The notes under the pieces: generated by a model
Seen by the model: only the letters and a program-made list of their open reading frames with translations
The model's database searches: none
What the model was told of the DNA's origin: nothing
NCBI GenBank assembly: GCA_030751755.1
Contig: JASMFO010000071.1
Location: 1-8,532 of the forward strand
Length of the DNA: 8,532 bases
Source: Candidatus Woesearchaeota archaeon
GTDB taxonomy: Archaea; Nanobdellota; Nanobdellia; Woesearchaeales; GW2011-AR4
Direction: 5' to 3'
Program-made: the position numbers and the translations under genes
Shown: positions 1 to 6,387 of the stretch, one piece after another
Numbering within the stretch: the first letter of the stretch is position 1
How the letters are laid out: every line of letters begins with the position of its first letter

Positions 1-1080
1 GATCAAGGTAAAAGGGAGCTGTGCTTAAGGTATGATTTGACGGTTCCGATGTGCAGGTTTGTCGGCATGAATCCCAACATTAAACTGCCTTTTAAGAGAT
101 ATGCAATAGGAGAGGTTTTCAGGGATGGCCCTGTTGAAAAAGCAAGATACAGGCAATTTACACAATGCGATGTTGATATTGTGGGCATAACGGGAATGAC
201 AGCTGATGCTGAGATAATCACTTTAACTTCTAGGGCATTTAAAAAACTGGGTTTTGATGTTTTAATAAAAGTAAATAATAGAAAATTGCTTAATGATTTG
301 TTGTTAAATGCTGGTGTTAAGAAAGGTAAGTTGGAAACAGTACTTTTAAGCATCGATAAGCTTGAGAAATTTGGTCTGGAAACAGTAAAAAAAGAATTAA
401 AACAGAAAAAAATTGACAATAAAGCTGTTAACAATATAATAAAAATAATTAATATTAAAGGAACAAATAACGATAAAATAAATAAAATTAAAAAATTGTT
501 AAAAGATTCAGAAGGTGTTGATGAAGTTATTGAGTTAATTTCTTTGTTAAAGATTTTAAATGTTAATGCAGAGTTCGATATTTCTTTGGCTAGAGGTTTG
601 ACTTATTATACTGGGACTGTGACGGAAGTTTATCTGAAAAACAGCAAGGTAAAAACTTCTGTTTGTGCAGGTGGAAGATATGATAAAATTATAGGTTCAT
701 TTTTAGGTAGAGGAGATTATCCGGCAGTTGGAATTTCTTTTGGTCTAGACAGAATATATGATGCTTATGTTGAAAAATCTGAGGCAGGACAAAAAACAGT
801 TACCCAAGTTTATATTATCCCAATAAATACCTTTAAAGAATCCTTAAAGATTGCAGAAGAGTTAAGGAACGAGAATGTTAATGTTGATATTGATTTAACC
901 GGGAAAGGCCCAAGCAAGAATTTGCAATATGCCAACAGCTTAGGAATTCCTTATGTTTTGTTTGTTGGAAAAGAAGAATTAAAGCAAGGTAAGGTAAAAT
1001 TAAAGGATATGAATTCCGGAAAAGAGAAGTTAATGAGCGCAGAAGATCTTGTTGTGTTTCTTCAGAAAAATGTTGATTAG
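1..1080 (+). CDS. hisS: Histidyl-tRNA synthetase, 3' part (5' end outside window)
   Basis: Class II aminoacyl-tRNA synthetase that charges tRNA-His with histidine in the cytoplasm. The frame is open from base 1 and codes for 359 residues; the first codons already read as conserved protein (CLRYDLTVP, fragment residues 8-16), so the TTG at 37 is internal and the true start, plus motif 1, lies off the left edge. Visible in order: motif 2 (FKRYAIGEVFRDGP through RYRQF, residues 31-53, with its ATP-contacting arginines), an insertion region rich in Lys, Asn and Ile (about 85-185), the HisA motif LARGLTYYTG (196-205), motif 3 with FGLDRI (248-252), and the anticodon-binding domain (about 266-356). 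LRYDLTVP is the archaeal/eukaryotic form. The HisA motif has Thr where most enzymes have Asp (RGLDYY). It faces the minus-strand genes and ends at a hairpin with a T-run. Family assignment is secure. Confidence 0.97.
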   Translation, partial: DQGKRELCLRYDLTVPMCRFVGMNPNIKLPFKRYAIGEVFRDGPVEKARYRQFTQCDVDIVGITGMTADAEIITLTSRAFKKLGFDVLIKVNNRKLLNDLLLNAGVKKGKLETVLLSIDKLEKFGLETVKKELKQKKIDNKAVNNIIKIINIKGTNNDKINKIKKLLKDSEGVDEVIELISLLKILNVNAEFDISLARGLTYYTGTVTEVYLKNSKVKTSVCAGGRYDKIIGSFLGRGDYPAVGISFGLDRIYDAYVEKSEAGQKTVTQVYIIPINTFKESLKIAEELRNENVNVDIDLTGKGPSKNLQYANSLGIPYVLFVGKEELKQGKVKLKDMNSGKEKLMSAEDLVVFLQKNVD

Positions 1081-1084
1081 AATT

Positions 1085-1102
1085 AAAAATGGGTTCATTT
1101 TT
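1085..1102. terminator. Short hairpin with T-runs on both strands after hisS
   Basis: A perfect 7-bp inverted repeat, AAAAATG and CATTTTT, encloses the 4-nt loop GGTT. The plus strand ends in five T and the minus strand also ends in five T, so the element could stop transcription from both directions. It starts five bases after the hisS stop codon, and on the minus strand it overlaps the end of the 22-codon micro-ORF. Archaeal termination relies mainly on T-runs, so the stem may be incidental. The call rests on position and sequence only. Confidence 0.5.
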
Positions 1103-1163
1103 CCCTGAACTCTTCCATTAAATCACTGGAATCATTCAAGGAAAAACTTTTTTCCTTTTCCAT
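1095..1163 (-). CDS. Putative 22-residue micro-protein with a full Shine-Dalgarno
   Basis: A minus-strand frame of 22 codons plus TGA, beginning MEKEKSFS and ending MEEFREK. It is hydrophilic, rich in Glu, Lys and Ser, and has no membrane segment or cysteine; I recognise no family. What makes it worth listing is GGAGGTGA ending five bases before the ATG, the strongest ribosome-binding sequence in the window, and a TATA-like box about 70 nt upstream. It is convergent with hisS, ending 15 bases from its stop codon. It could be a real small protein, the surviving 5' end of a longer gene cut off by a stop, or a chance ATG behind a purine-rich stretch. Function unknown. Confidence 0.4.
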   Translation of the reverse strand: MEKEKSFSLNDSSDLMEEFREK

Positions 1164-1168
1164 TTATC

Positions 1169-1176
1169 TCACCTCC
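1169..1176 (-). promoter_or_regulatory. Strong Shine-Dalgarno of the micro-ORF
   Basis: Read on the minus strand the sequence is GGAGGTGA, an eight-base complement to the usual 3' end of archaeal and bacterial 16S rRNA (the complementary UCACCUCC). Five bases (GATAA) separate it from the ATG, which is normal spacing. Neighbouring genes have only GGTGG or nothing, so this site is unusual here. Confidence 0.6.
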
Positions 1177-1206
1177 GTAAAATCAAATTTAAAGGAGCTT
1201 GTGAGC

Positions 1207-1235
1207 TATATATGATGTATATACTGGAGTATATA
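1207..1235. repeat. Three phased TATATA blocks including an 18-bp inverted repeat
   Basis: TATATA occurs at 1207, 1218 and 1230, spaced 11 and 12 bases apart, about one helical turn each. The last two blocks form a perfect 8-bp inverted repeat, TATATACT and AGTATATA, with GG between them (1218-1235). Such geometry resembles an operator for a dimeric regulator and overlaps a minus-strand TATA-like box. The competing explanation is coding: the same bases encode Tyr/Ile/Thr codons at the tail of the membrane-protein frame (LYTPVYTSYIA), and AT-rich DNA makes TATATA common. Confidence 0.35.
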
Positions 1236-1237
1236 AA
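1230..1237 (-). promoter_or_regulatory. Possible TATA box for the micro-ORF
   Basis: TTTATATA on the minus strand matches the archaeal TATA consensus and is the same octamer found upstream of folD. Transcription would be expected to begin near 1205-1208, giving a leader of about 40 nt before the micro-ORF ATG at 1163, long enough to hold its Shine-Dalgarno. The inverted repeat overlaps it. The sequence also lies inside the start-less membrane-protein frame, so it may be coincidence. Confidence 0.35.
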
Positions 1238-1446
1238 TGTATCGGTTTTGAATCACAATAAATTATCGAAATTATTAAATAAAGCGGTACTATAAACACC
1301 ACAATGCTGAAAAGTACTGCTTCTTCAAAACTAAAAATAGCATAAAAAGCATTACGCAAAATTACTGGTACAAGCCATATAATAACCGCTATTCCAAAAT
1401 TCTTCCCGCTTAATAAAAACCTTTTTCCAACCTATATTCCCTATTT

Positions 1447-2982
1447 TTAATGCCAAAACAACCTAATTCCAGTAAACACCATAGCAATATCATGCTCATT
1501 AGCAGCATCTATAATCTCTTTGTCCCTTATTGAGCCACCCGGGTGTATTATTGCTGTTATGCCGGCTTTTGCAGCCTCATCAATACCATCTCTAAAAGGA
1601 AAGAATGCATCCGAAGACATTACTGCACCTTTTGCTTTTTCTCCAGCTTTAGAAGCAGCTATTTTTACAGCATCCACTCTTGACATCTGGCCAGCCCCTA
1701 TGCCAACAGTAACATTACCATTTGCAAAAACTATTGAATTTGATTTAACATGCCAAGTAACATTAAATGCAAACTTTAGTTGTTCCAATTCATCTTTTGT
1801 TGGCTTTCTCTTGCTTACCACTTTAAATTGTTTCTTTTCTAATAAAGCAACAGGAGACTCTCTTGATTGCACTAATAAACCACCAACAACTTTCTTTAGA
1901 TCATAACCTTCCTCTGCTATTTTTATTCCGCCAGCCTCAAGAAGCCTAATATTCTTTTTTTCAGATAAAATTTTCAAAGCACTTTTATCAAATTTTGGGC
2001 AAATTACAACTTCCATAAAAATTGGCTTTATCATTCTTGCAATCTTCTCTGTACAATTCCTGTTTAAAGCTACTACACCACCAAAAGCCGATAATGAATC
2101 TGCTTCATATGCCTTTTTGAAAGCTTCTTCTATTGTATTTGCAAATGCGCATCCAGCTGGATTAGTATGCTTAACCACTGTTGCCGCTGGTTGCTTAAAT
2201 GTTTTTACAAGCTCAAAAGCATTTTCTATATCTAGAATGTTATTGAAAGAAAGCTCTTTGCCATGCAGTTGTTTAGTGGTTGCAATAGAATTTTCGTGGA
2301 TGAACGGGTCGATATAAAAAGCTGCTTTTTGATGAGGATTTTCCCCATACCTTAAATCCTGTTTTTTCTTGAGAGTTAAGTTAAGTATGTCAGGAAATTT
2401 ATTGTCTCCAAACTGTCTATTAAAGTACTGGTTAATTATTGTGTCATATCTTGCAGTGTGCTCAAAAGCCTTTAAAGCTAAATTTTCTTTCAATTCCTTG
2501 CTCACTTTTTTCCCTTTTAATTCTCCCAATATAGGATCATAATCTTTCGGATCAACTATCACCAAAACATCTTCAAAATTCTTTGCAGCAGCCCTTACTA
2601 ATGATGGCCCACCAATATCAATATTCTCAATAGATTCCTTAAAACTTGCATTTTTCCCCACAGTTTCCTCAAAAGGATAAAGATTAATAACAACAATATC
2701 AATAGGATCAATATTCTCTTCTTTTATTTCTTGCATATGCTTCTTATTGCCCCTGACAGCAAGTATTCCACCAAAGATTTTGGGATGCAATGACTTAACT
2801 CTGCCCCCCATCATTTCCTTGCTTCCGGTATAATCTGAAATCTGCGTAACAGGAATCTTATTCTTCTCTAAGAGATTAGCAGTCCCGCCAGTGGATAATA
2901 TTTCTATCCCTAATTTATTTAAACCACGGGCAAACTCAACAATTCCCTCCTTGTTTGATACTGATAATAAAGCTGTTTTCAT
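1447..2982 (-). CDS. purH: Bifunctional AICAR transformylase / IMP cyclohydrolase
   Basis: Catalyses the last two steps of IMP synthesis: formylation of AICAR with 10-formyl-THF, then ring closure. At 511 residues it has the full length of the family. The N-terminal cyclohydrolase (MGS-like) domain covers about residues 1-195, with STGGTA at 30-35, GGRVKSLHPK at 59-68 and GGPSLVRAAAKN at 124-135. The C-terminal transformylase domain shows DLRYGENPHQ (209-218), the catalytic Lys271-His272 in VVKHTNPAG, SAFGG (298-302), SSDAFFPF (456-463) and HPGGSIRD (480-487). The ATG overlaps the purN stop by four bases (ATGA), so translation is probably coupled and the start is well fixed; no internal promoter is needed. 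Many archaea use PurP and PurO instead, so this bacterial-style fusion is informative. Both active sites look intact. Confidence 0.98.
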   Translation of the reverse strand: MKTALLSVSNKEGIVEFARGLNKLGIEILSTGGTANLLEKNKIPVTQISDYTGSKEMMGGRVKSLHPKIFGGILAVRGNKKHMQEIKEENIDPIDIVVINLYPFEETVGKNASFKESIENIDIGGPSLVRAAAKNFEDVLVIVDPKDYDPILGELKGKKVSKELKENLALKAFEHTARYDTIINQYFNRQFGDNKFPDILNLTLKKKQDLRYGENPHQKAAFYIDPFIHENSIATTKQLHGKELSFNNILDIENAFELVKTFKQPAATVVKHTNPAGCAFANTIEEAFKKAYEADSLSAFGGVVALNRNCTEKIARMIKPIFMEVVICPKFDKSALKILSEKKNIRLLEAGGIKIAEEGYDLKKVVGGLLVQSRESPVALLEKKQFKVVSKRKPTKDELEQLKFAFNVTWHVKSNSIVFANGNVTVGIGAGQMSRVDAVKIAASKAGEKAKGAVMSSDAFFPFRDGIDEAAKAGITAIIHPGGSIRDKEIIDAANEHDIAMVFTGIRLFWH

Positions 2983-3593
2983 TCTGAAATTACCACCTTG
3001 CTGCCTTCAACCTTCATCTTCCCTTCATCATACAATTTCAAAGCCTTAACTATAACCTCTTGCTCAGCTTTCTGAACTTTTGCCTTTAAGCTTTCAATAG
3101 TTTCATTTTCAGCAACATCAACTTTTTTCTGCATTATTATGGGTCCGGAATCAACTTCTTCTGTAACAAAATGCAATGTACATCCAGTTTCTTTTACACC
3201 AGCCTTAAGGACTTCTGTATGAACATCCTTATCCATTCCACCAGCAAAAGCAGGCAATAAACTAGGATGTATGTTCATTATCTTGTTTTTCCACTTATTG
3301 ACAAACCATCCACTAAGAATCCTCATATAACCAATAGCCAGAATCAAATCAACATCATATTTTTCCAGAACATCATTCACTTCTCTGTCAAAATCTTCCC
3401 TCTCTTTATCTTTAGAATTAATAAAAACAGCCTCAATATTATGTTTTTTAGCCCTTTCCAGAGCATAAGCATCTTTCTTATTTGAAACAACAACAGAAAT
3501 CTTAGAATTTAGCTGCTTGGCCTGTATAGCATCTATTACTGCTTGCAAATCAGTTGCTTTTGTAGATGCCAAAACTCCGATGTTTAAAATCAT
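2979..3593 (-). CDS. purN: Phosphoribosylglycinamide formyltransferase (GAR transformylase)
   Basis: Transfers the formyl group of 10-formyl-THF to GAR, the third step of purine synthesis. With the ATG start it has 204 residues, normal for PurN. The catalytic triad is present: Asn107 and His109 in NIHPSLLPAF and Asp148 in VDSGPII; IGYMRIL (88-93) belongs to the folate site. The N-terminal phosphate loop reads LASTKATDLQ instead of the usual LISGNGSNLQ, and the segment after LLPAF is longer (AGGMDKDVH); I recall both traits from a divergent PurN subgroup in bacteria, but could not check this. The start is ambiguous: a GTG at 3599 adds two residues and lies 3 nt after the predicted transcript start, while GGTGG ends only two bases before the ATG, too close for a normal Shine-Dalgarno. 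It ends in a 4-bp overlap with purH, the other user of 10-formyl-THF. Confidence 0.96.
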   Translation of the reverse strand: MILNIGVLASTKATDLQAVIDAIQAKQLNSKISVVVSNKKDAYALERAKKHNIEAVFINSKDKEREDFDREVNDVLEKYDVDLILAIGYMRILSGWFVNKWKNKIMNIHPSLLPAFAGGMDKDVHTEVLKAGVKETGCTLHFVTEEVDSGPIIMQKKVDVAENETIESLKAKVQKAEQEVIVKALKLYDEGKMKVEGSKVVISE

Positions 3594-3624
3594 GACCACC
3601 GGTAAGAATCAGAAATTATAGTTG

Positions 3625-3632
3625 TTTATAAA
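3625..3632 (-). promoter_or_regulatory. TATA-like box of the purN-purH unit
   Basis: TTTATAAA lies in the 52-nt gap between folD and purN. Its centre is 30-36 bases from the two candidate purN starts, so the transcript would start near 3602 and carry almost no leader. It indicates that purN-purH can be transcribed separately from folD. No experimental support is available from sequence. Confidence 0.55.
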
Positions 3633-3645
3633 TGTTATGTTACTC

Positions 3646-4494
3646 TCAAAACCTAACTCCCTTCCCAATCTCCATTGCATTTAGAGTATTATCCAGCAAC
3701 ATAGCTATAGTCATTGGTCCTACACCACCGGGGACGGGGGTTATGTAGCCAGCAACTTCTTTAACACCATCAAAATCAACATCTCCTACCAAACCATTGG
3801 GTGTACGATTAATTCCAACATCTATAACAATAGCACCAGGTTTAACCATATCCTTCTTTATTAATTTCGCTTTGCCGCAAGCAACAACTAAAATATCGGC
3901 ATTCTTTGTGTGTTCTTTAAGATTCTTGGTTTTTGAATGGCATACAGTTACAGTAGCGTTTTCCTGCAACAACAACAAAGCAGTAGGCTTGCCAACTATA
4001 GTGCTTCTTCCAACAACAACTGCATTCTTTCCAGCAATTTTCTGACCAGTTGATTTTATCAGCTCTAAACAAGCGCGAGCAGTAGCCGGCACTAACCTAT
4101 TATCATCGTTGACTAAACTTCCTAAATTCACCGGTGTAAAACCATCTGCATCCTTATGCGGTAAAATAGAATCCACAACTAAAGTCTCATCTATTTGGTC
4201 CGGCAATGGCAGTTGCACAATCACTCCATGAATTTTTCTGTTTTGATTAATGTCATCTATAATTCTTAATAATCCATCTTGACTTACATTTTTATCTAAA
4301 TTAAACCTTTTAAAATACAAACCAACTTCCCTTGCTTTCTTTTCCTTAAAATTAACATAAATCTCAGAAGCAGGGTTCTTCCCAACCAGAACTATAGCAA
4401 GCCCTGGTTTTTCCTTACTCTGCTTAATATTCTTATTAATATCCTTAAGAAATTTCTCTGCAACCTTTTTCCCATCTATTATCTTTGCTGGCAT
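3646..4494 (-). CDS. folD: Methylene-THF dehydrogenase / methenyl-THF cyclohydrolase
   Basis: Bifunctional cytoplasmic enzyme that turns 5,10-methylene-THF into 10-formyl-THF with reduction of NAD(P), supplying the cofactor that PurN and PurH use downstream. It has 282 residues, full length for FolD. Key sequence: Tyr46 and Lys50 in YVNFK (the cyclohydrolase lysine), GVIVQLPLP (90-98), PHKDADGF (112-119), the nucleotide-binding VVVGRSTIVGKP (159-170), VIDVGINR (223-230), GDVDF (237-241) and PVPGGVGPMT (253-262). Odd: the segment after the active-site aspartates, usually PCTPxG, reads PATARA (136-141). The ATG has no Shine-Dalgarno and follows a TATA-like box by about 28 bases, so translation is probably leaderless. 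The gene sits 65 nt after the acetyltransferase. Confidence 0.98.
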   Translation of the reverse strand: MPAKIIDGKKVAEKFLKDINKNIKQSKEKPGLAIVLVGKNPASEIYVNFKEKKAREVGLYFKRFNLDKNVSQDGLLRIIDDINQNRKIHGVIVQLPLPDQIDETLVVDSILPHKDADGFTPVNLGSLVNDDNRLVPATARACLELIKSTGQKIAGKNAVVVGRSTIVGKPTALLLLQENATVTVCHSKTKNLKEHTKNADILVVACGKAKLIKKDMVKPGAIVIDVGINRTPNGLVGDVDFDGVKEVAGYITPVPGGVGPMTIAMLLDNTLNAMEIGKGVRF

Positions 4495-4518
4495 TTTATT
4501 AATTATCTTTTTTTAATC

Positions 4519-4526
4519 TATATAAA
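4519..4526 (-). promoter_or_regulatory. TATA box for leaderless folD
   Basis: TTTATATA on the minus strand, centred about 28 bases before the folD ATG. The bases between (running ...AAAAAAAGATAATTAATAAA) hold no Shine-Dalgarno. The expected transcript start is within a few bases of the ATG, the classic arrangement of an archaeal leaderless gene, which makes this the best promoter call in the window. Confidence 0.65.
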
Positions 4527-4559
4527 CTTTCTGGCGAGCATAGTAGTGATTATCATGGT

Positions 4560-5048
4560 TTAGTTTTTTTTTGGTATATAACTGTCTATTTGATCTTTAG
4601 TAAATCTAAAAAATGTCCAATCCATTTTTGTAGCTTTGTTTTTTTCATAAAACTTAATTGCAGGTGTATTCCAATTCAAAACACACCATTCCATTCTTCC
4701 GCATCCTTTTTCTTTTGCTTTTTCAACACAAAAATCAAACATTCTTTGACCAACACTATTCCTTCTATAATTTTCAAGAACAAAAATATCTTCTAGAAAT
4801 AGCGTTGGAAGAGCAAGAAAGCTTGAATAGGTCATATAGTATATGACATAACTAATCGGATTACCATTTAATTTTCCTAAAAAAGCCCGGTATTTGGAAT
4901 TTTTGCCTATGCCCTCTTTCATTAGTCTATTTTTTGCTTTTTTGTCTGGTGGCTCTAGCTTTTCATATTCTGCTAGTTTTTCAATTAAGTACAGAAGATC
5001 GTTGAAGTTTTGCTTATTAACCCTTTCAATAATAAATTCTTGGTTCAT
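4560..5048 (-). CDS. GNAT N-acetyltransferase, SSAT (diamine acetyltransferase) type
   Basis: Predicted to transfer acetyl from acetyl-CoA to an amine. The 162 residues align by eye with spermidine/spermine acetyltransferase along the whole length: [12 protein letters not shown] at 21-32, [14 protein letters not shown] at 83-96, the CoA pyrophosphate loop RRNSVGQRM (95-103), [22 protein letters not shown] (in 115-136) containing the candidate catalytic Tyr134, and a C-terminal FFRFTKDQI. The loop has Ser98 where the usual RxxGxG has its first glycine. The substrate could be a polyamine, a small amine such as thialysine, or another amino compound; sequence alone does not decide. Its ATG overlaps the glyA stop by four bases (ATGA), so it is translated with glyA, although no acetylation step belongs to the C1 pathway. 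No signal peptide or membrane segment. Confidence 0.88.
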   Translation of the reverse strand: MNQEFIIERVNKQNFNDLLYLIEKLAEYEKLEPPDKKAKNRLMKEGIGKNSKYRAFLGKLNGNPISYVIYYMTYSSFLALPTLFLEDIFVLENYRRNSVGQRMFDFCVEKAKEKGCGRMEWCVLNWNTPAIKFYEKNKATKMDWTFFRFTKDQIDSYIPKKN

Positions 5049-6346
5049 TTCAAAATGTCAAACTCTGGATAAAGAGGAAATTTCTTGCAAAGTTCCAAAA
5101 TATCTTTTCTTACACTTTCAATAACTTTCTTATCATCTAAATTATCAATAACTTTAGCAATACTCTCCCCAACAACTTTCATTTCTGATTCTTTAAAACC
5201 TCTTGTAGTCACAGCAGGTGTTCCTAATCTTATACCAGACGGATTAAAAGGGCTTCCAGGCTCATAAGGTATTGTGTTTTTATTTACAGTTATCCCTGCC
5301 TCATCTAATGCAGTTTGCACATCTTTTCCTTTTCCAGTCAAGCCTTTATTAACGAGCTTAATGACCATTAGGTGGTTGTCGGTTCCTCCTGCCACCAGCT
5401 CAAAACCCTTGTCCATTAAGGTGTCTGCAAGAGCCTTTGCATTCTTAACAATTTGCTTGCAATAATCTTTAAACTCAGGCCTTAAATCTTCTCCAAAAGC
5501 GACTGCCTTTGCAGCATTGACATGATCATGAGGACCACCTTGCAATCCTGGAAAAACTGCTGAATCAATTTTTTGCGCAAGATTCTTCTTTCCATTTTTA
5601 TCAAATTTATCTTCTATTTTGCACATTATCATTCCGCCTCTAGGGCCTCTTAAGGTTTTATGCGTTGTAGTTGTAACAACATCTGCATAAGGTACTGGGT
5701 TTTCATGAACACCTGTTGCACATAATCCGGCAATATGCGCAATATCTGACATATGGTAAGCACCAACCTCATCACAGATTTCTTGGAAAGCCTTAAAATC
5801 CAATTTTCTTGGATATGCAGTTAAACCAGAAAGAATAAGCTTTGGCTTTGCTTTTTTTGCCTGTTTTTTTATCTGATCATAATCTAGCAGCTCTGTTTCC
5901 TTATCAACATTATAAGCAACACAATTATATTGCTTGCCTGAGAAATTAACAGAGCTTCCATGAGTTAAATGCCCTCCAGCATTCAGGTCTAAACCCATAA
6001 AAGTATCATTTAAATTTAGCAGAGCGAAGAAAACAGCCTGATTTGCTGGACTTCCAGAATATGGCTGCACATTAACATGCTCAGCCCCAAACAATTTTTT
6101 TGCCCTCTCTATTGCAAGGTCCTCTGCCATGTCAATGATTTCATTACCTCCATAATACCTTTTATGAGGATATCCTTCAGAATATTTGTTGGTAAGTACA
6201 GAACCCATTGCTTGCAAAACCGCAATACTAACTACATTCTCGCTAGGTATTAATTCAACACCATCACTTAATCTATCTCTTTCTTTTTTAATTATTCTAT
6301 AGATTTCTGGGTCTATCTTTTCAATAGAATCCATCATATCAGTCAT
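5045..6346 (-). CDS. glyA: Serine hydroxymethyltransferase
   Basis: PLP enzyme that interconverts serine and glycine while loading or unloading 5,10-methylene-THF; it feeds FolD, two genes downstream. It has 433 residues, as expected for a bacterial-type GlyA. Visible: [10 protein letters not shown] (31-40) with the conserved glutamate, [15 protein letters not shown] (53-67), [13 protein letters not shown] (94-106), DIAHIAGL (201-208) with the Asp that pairs with the PLP ring nitrogen, the Schiff-base Lys230 in [24 protein letters not shown] (266-275) and [13 protein letters not shown] (371-383) with the substrate-carboxylate arginine. The ATG at 6346 is preceded at four bases by GGTGG, which fixes the start; ATGs at codons 4 and 5 are less likely. 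It overlaps the acetyltransferase start by four bases. Confidence 0.98.
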   Translation of the reverse strand: MTDMMDSIEKIDPEIYRIIKKERDRLSDGVELIPSENVVSIAVLQAMGSVLTNKYSEGYPHKRYYGGNEIIDMAEDLAIERAKKLFGAEHVNVQPYSGSPANQAVFFALLNLNDTFMGLDLNAGGHLTHGSSVNFSGKQYNCVAYNVDKETELLDYDQIKKQAKKAKPKLILSGLTAYPRKLDFKAFQEICDEVGAYHMSDIAHIAGLCATGVHENPVPYADVVTTTTHKTLRGPRGGMIMCKIEDKFDKNGKKNLAQKIDSAVFPGLQGGPHDHVNAAKAVAFGEDLRPEFKDYCKQIVKNAKALADTLMDKGFELVAGGTDNHLMVIKLVNKGLTGKGKDVQTALDEAGITVNKNTIPYEPGSPFNPSGIRLGTPAVTTRGFKESEMKVVGESIAKVIDNLDDKKVIESVRKDILELCKKFPLYPEFDILK

Positions 6347-6350
6347 GAAA

Positions 6351-6387
6351 CCACCGGGAAAAATTAATATAAGGGATTGTTTAAATA
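6351..6387 (-). promoter_or_regulatory. Promoter and ribosome-binding site of glyA
   Basis: On the minus strand TATTTAAA (6387-6380) overlaps the last codons and stop of the lipM-like gene. A start near 6357 would leave a leader of about 11 nt that contains GGTGG (6355-6351) four bases before the ATG. A second AT-rich octamer, TTATATTA (6372-6365), sits too close to the ATG to serve this start. The box is weaker than those of folD and purN, and readthrough from lipM remains possible. Confidence 0.4.

Larger units (their letters stand above)
1189..1431 (-). pseudogene. Two-helix membrane-protein frame lacking a start codon
   Basis: An 80-codon minus-strand frame opens after an in-frame TAG at 1432-1434 and ends with TAA. 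It codes for two strongly hydrophobic stretches: GIAVIIWLVPVIL at residues 13-25, and VLFSIVVFIVPLYLIISIIY at about 39-58. Two glutamates lie between them and a polar tail of about 22 residues follows. Composition of this kind is unlikely by chance. However, no ATG, GTG or TTG occurs before the first helix; the first candidate is a TTG at codon 25. One extra T in the run at 1415-1419 would join the frame to an upstream TTG (1423-1425 region), giving a start MEKGFLLSGKN. So it is either a decayed gene, a gene with a sequencing or assembly frameshift, or a non-canonical start. It follows purH by 15 nt. No family recognised. Confidence 0.4.

Noticed and set aside
37..39. TTG at 37 as the start of hisS
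   Set aside because: The 12 codons before it already encode the conserved CLRYDL part of HisRS; the gene simply runs off the left edge.
3..434. A 143-codon frame on the minus strand antisense to hisS
   Set aside because: It lies opposite well-conserved HisRS motifs, its Ser/Phe/Leu-rich product matches no family, and it is explained by reverse-complement codons of an AT-rich gene.
1303..1344. A 13-codon plus-strand ATG frame in the gap after hisS
   Set aside because: No Shine-Dalgarno, no promoter at the right distance, and it lies antisense to the better supported membrane-protein frame.
1081..1446. tRNA, small RNA, CRISPR array or insertion sequence in the largest gap
   Set aside because: I found no cloverleaf, no regularly spaced identical repeats, and no terminal inverted repeats or transposase fragment.
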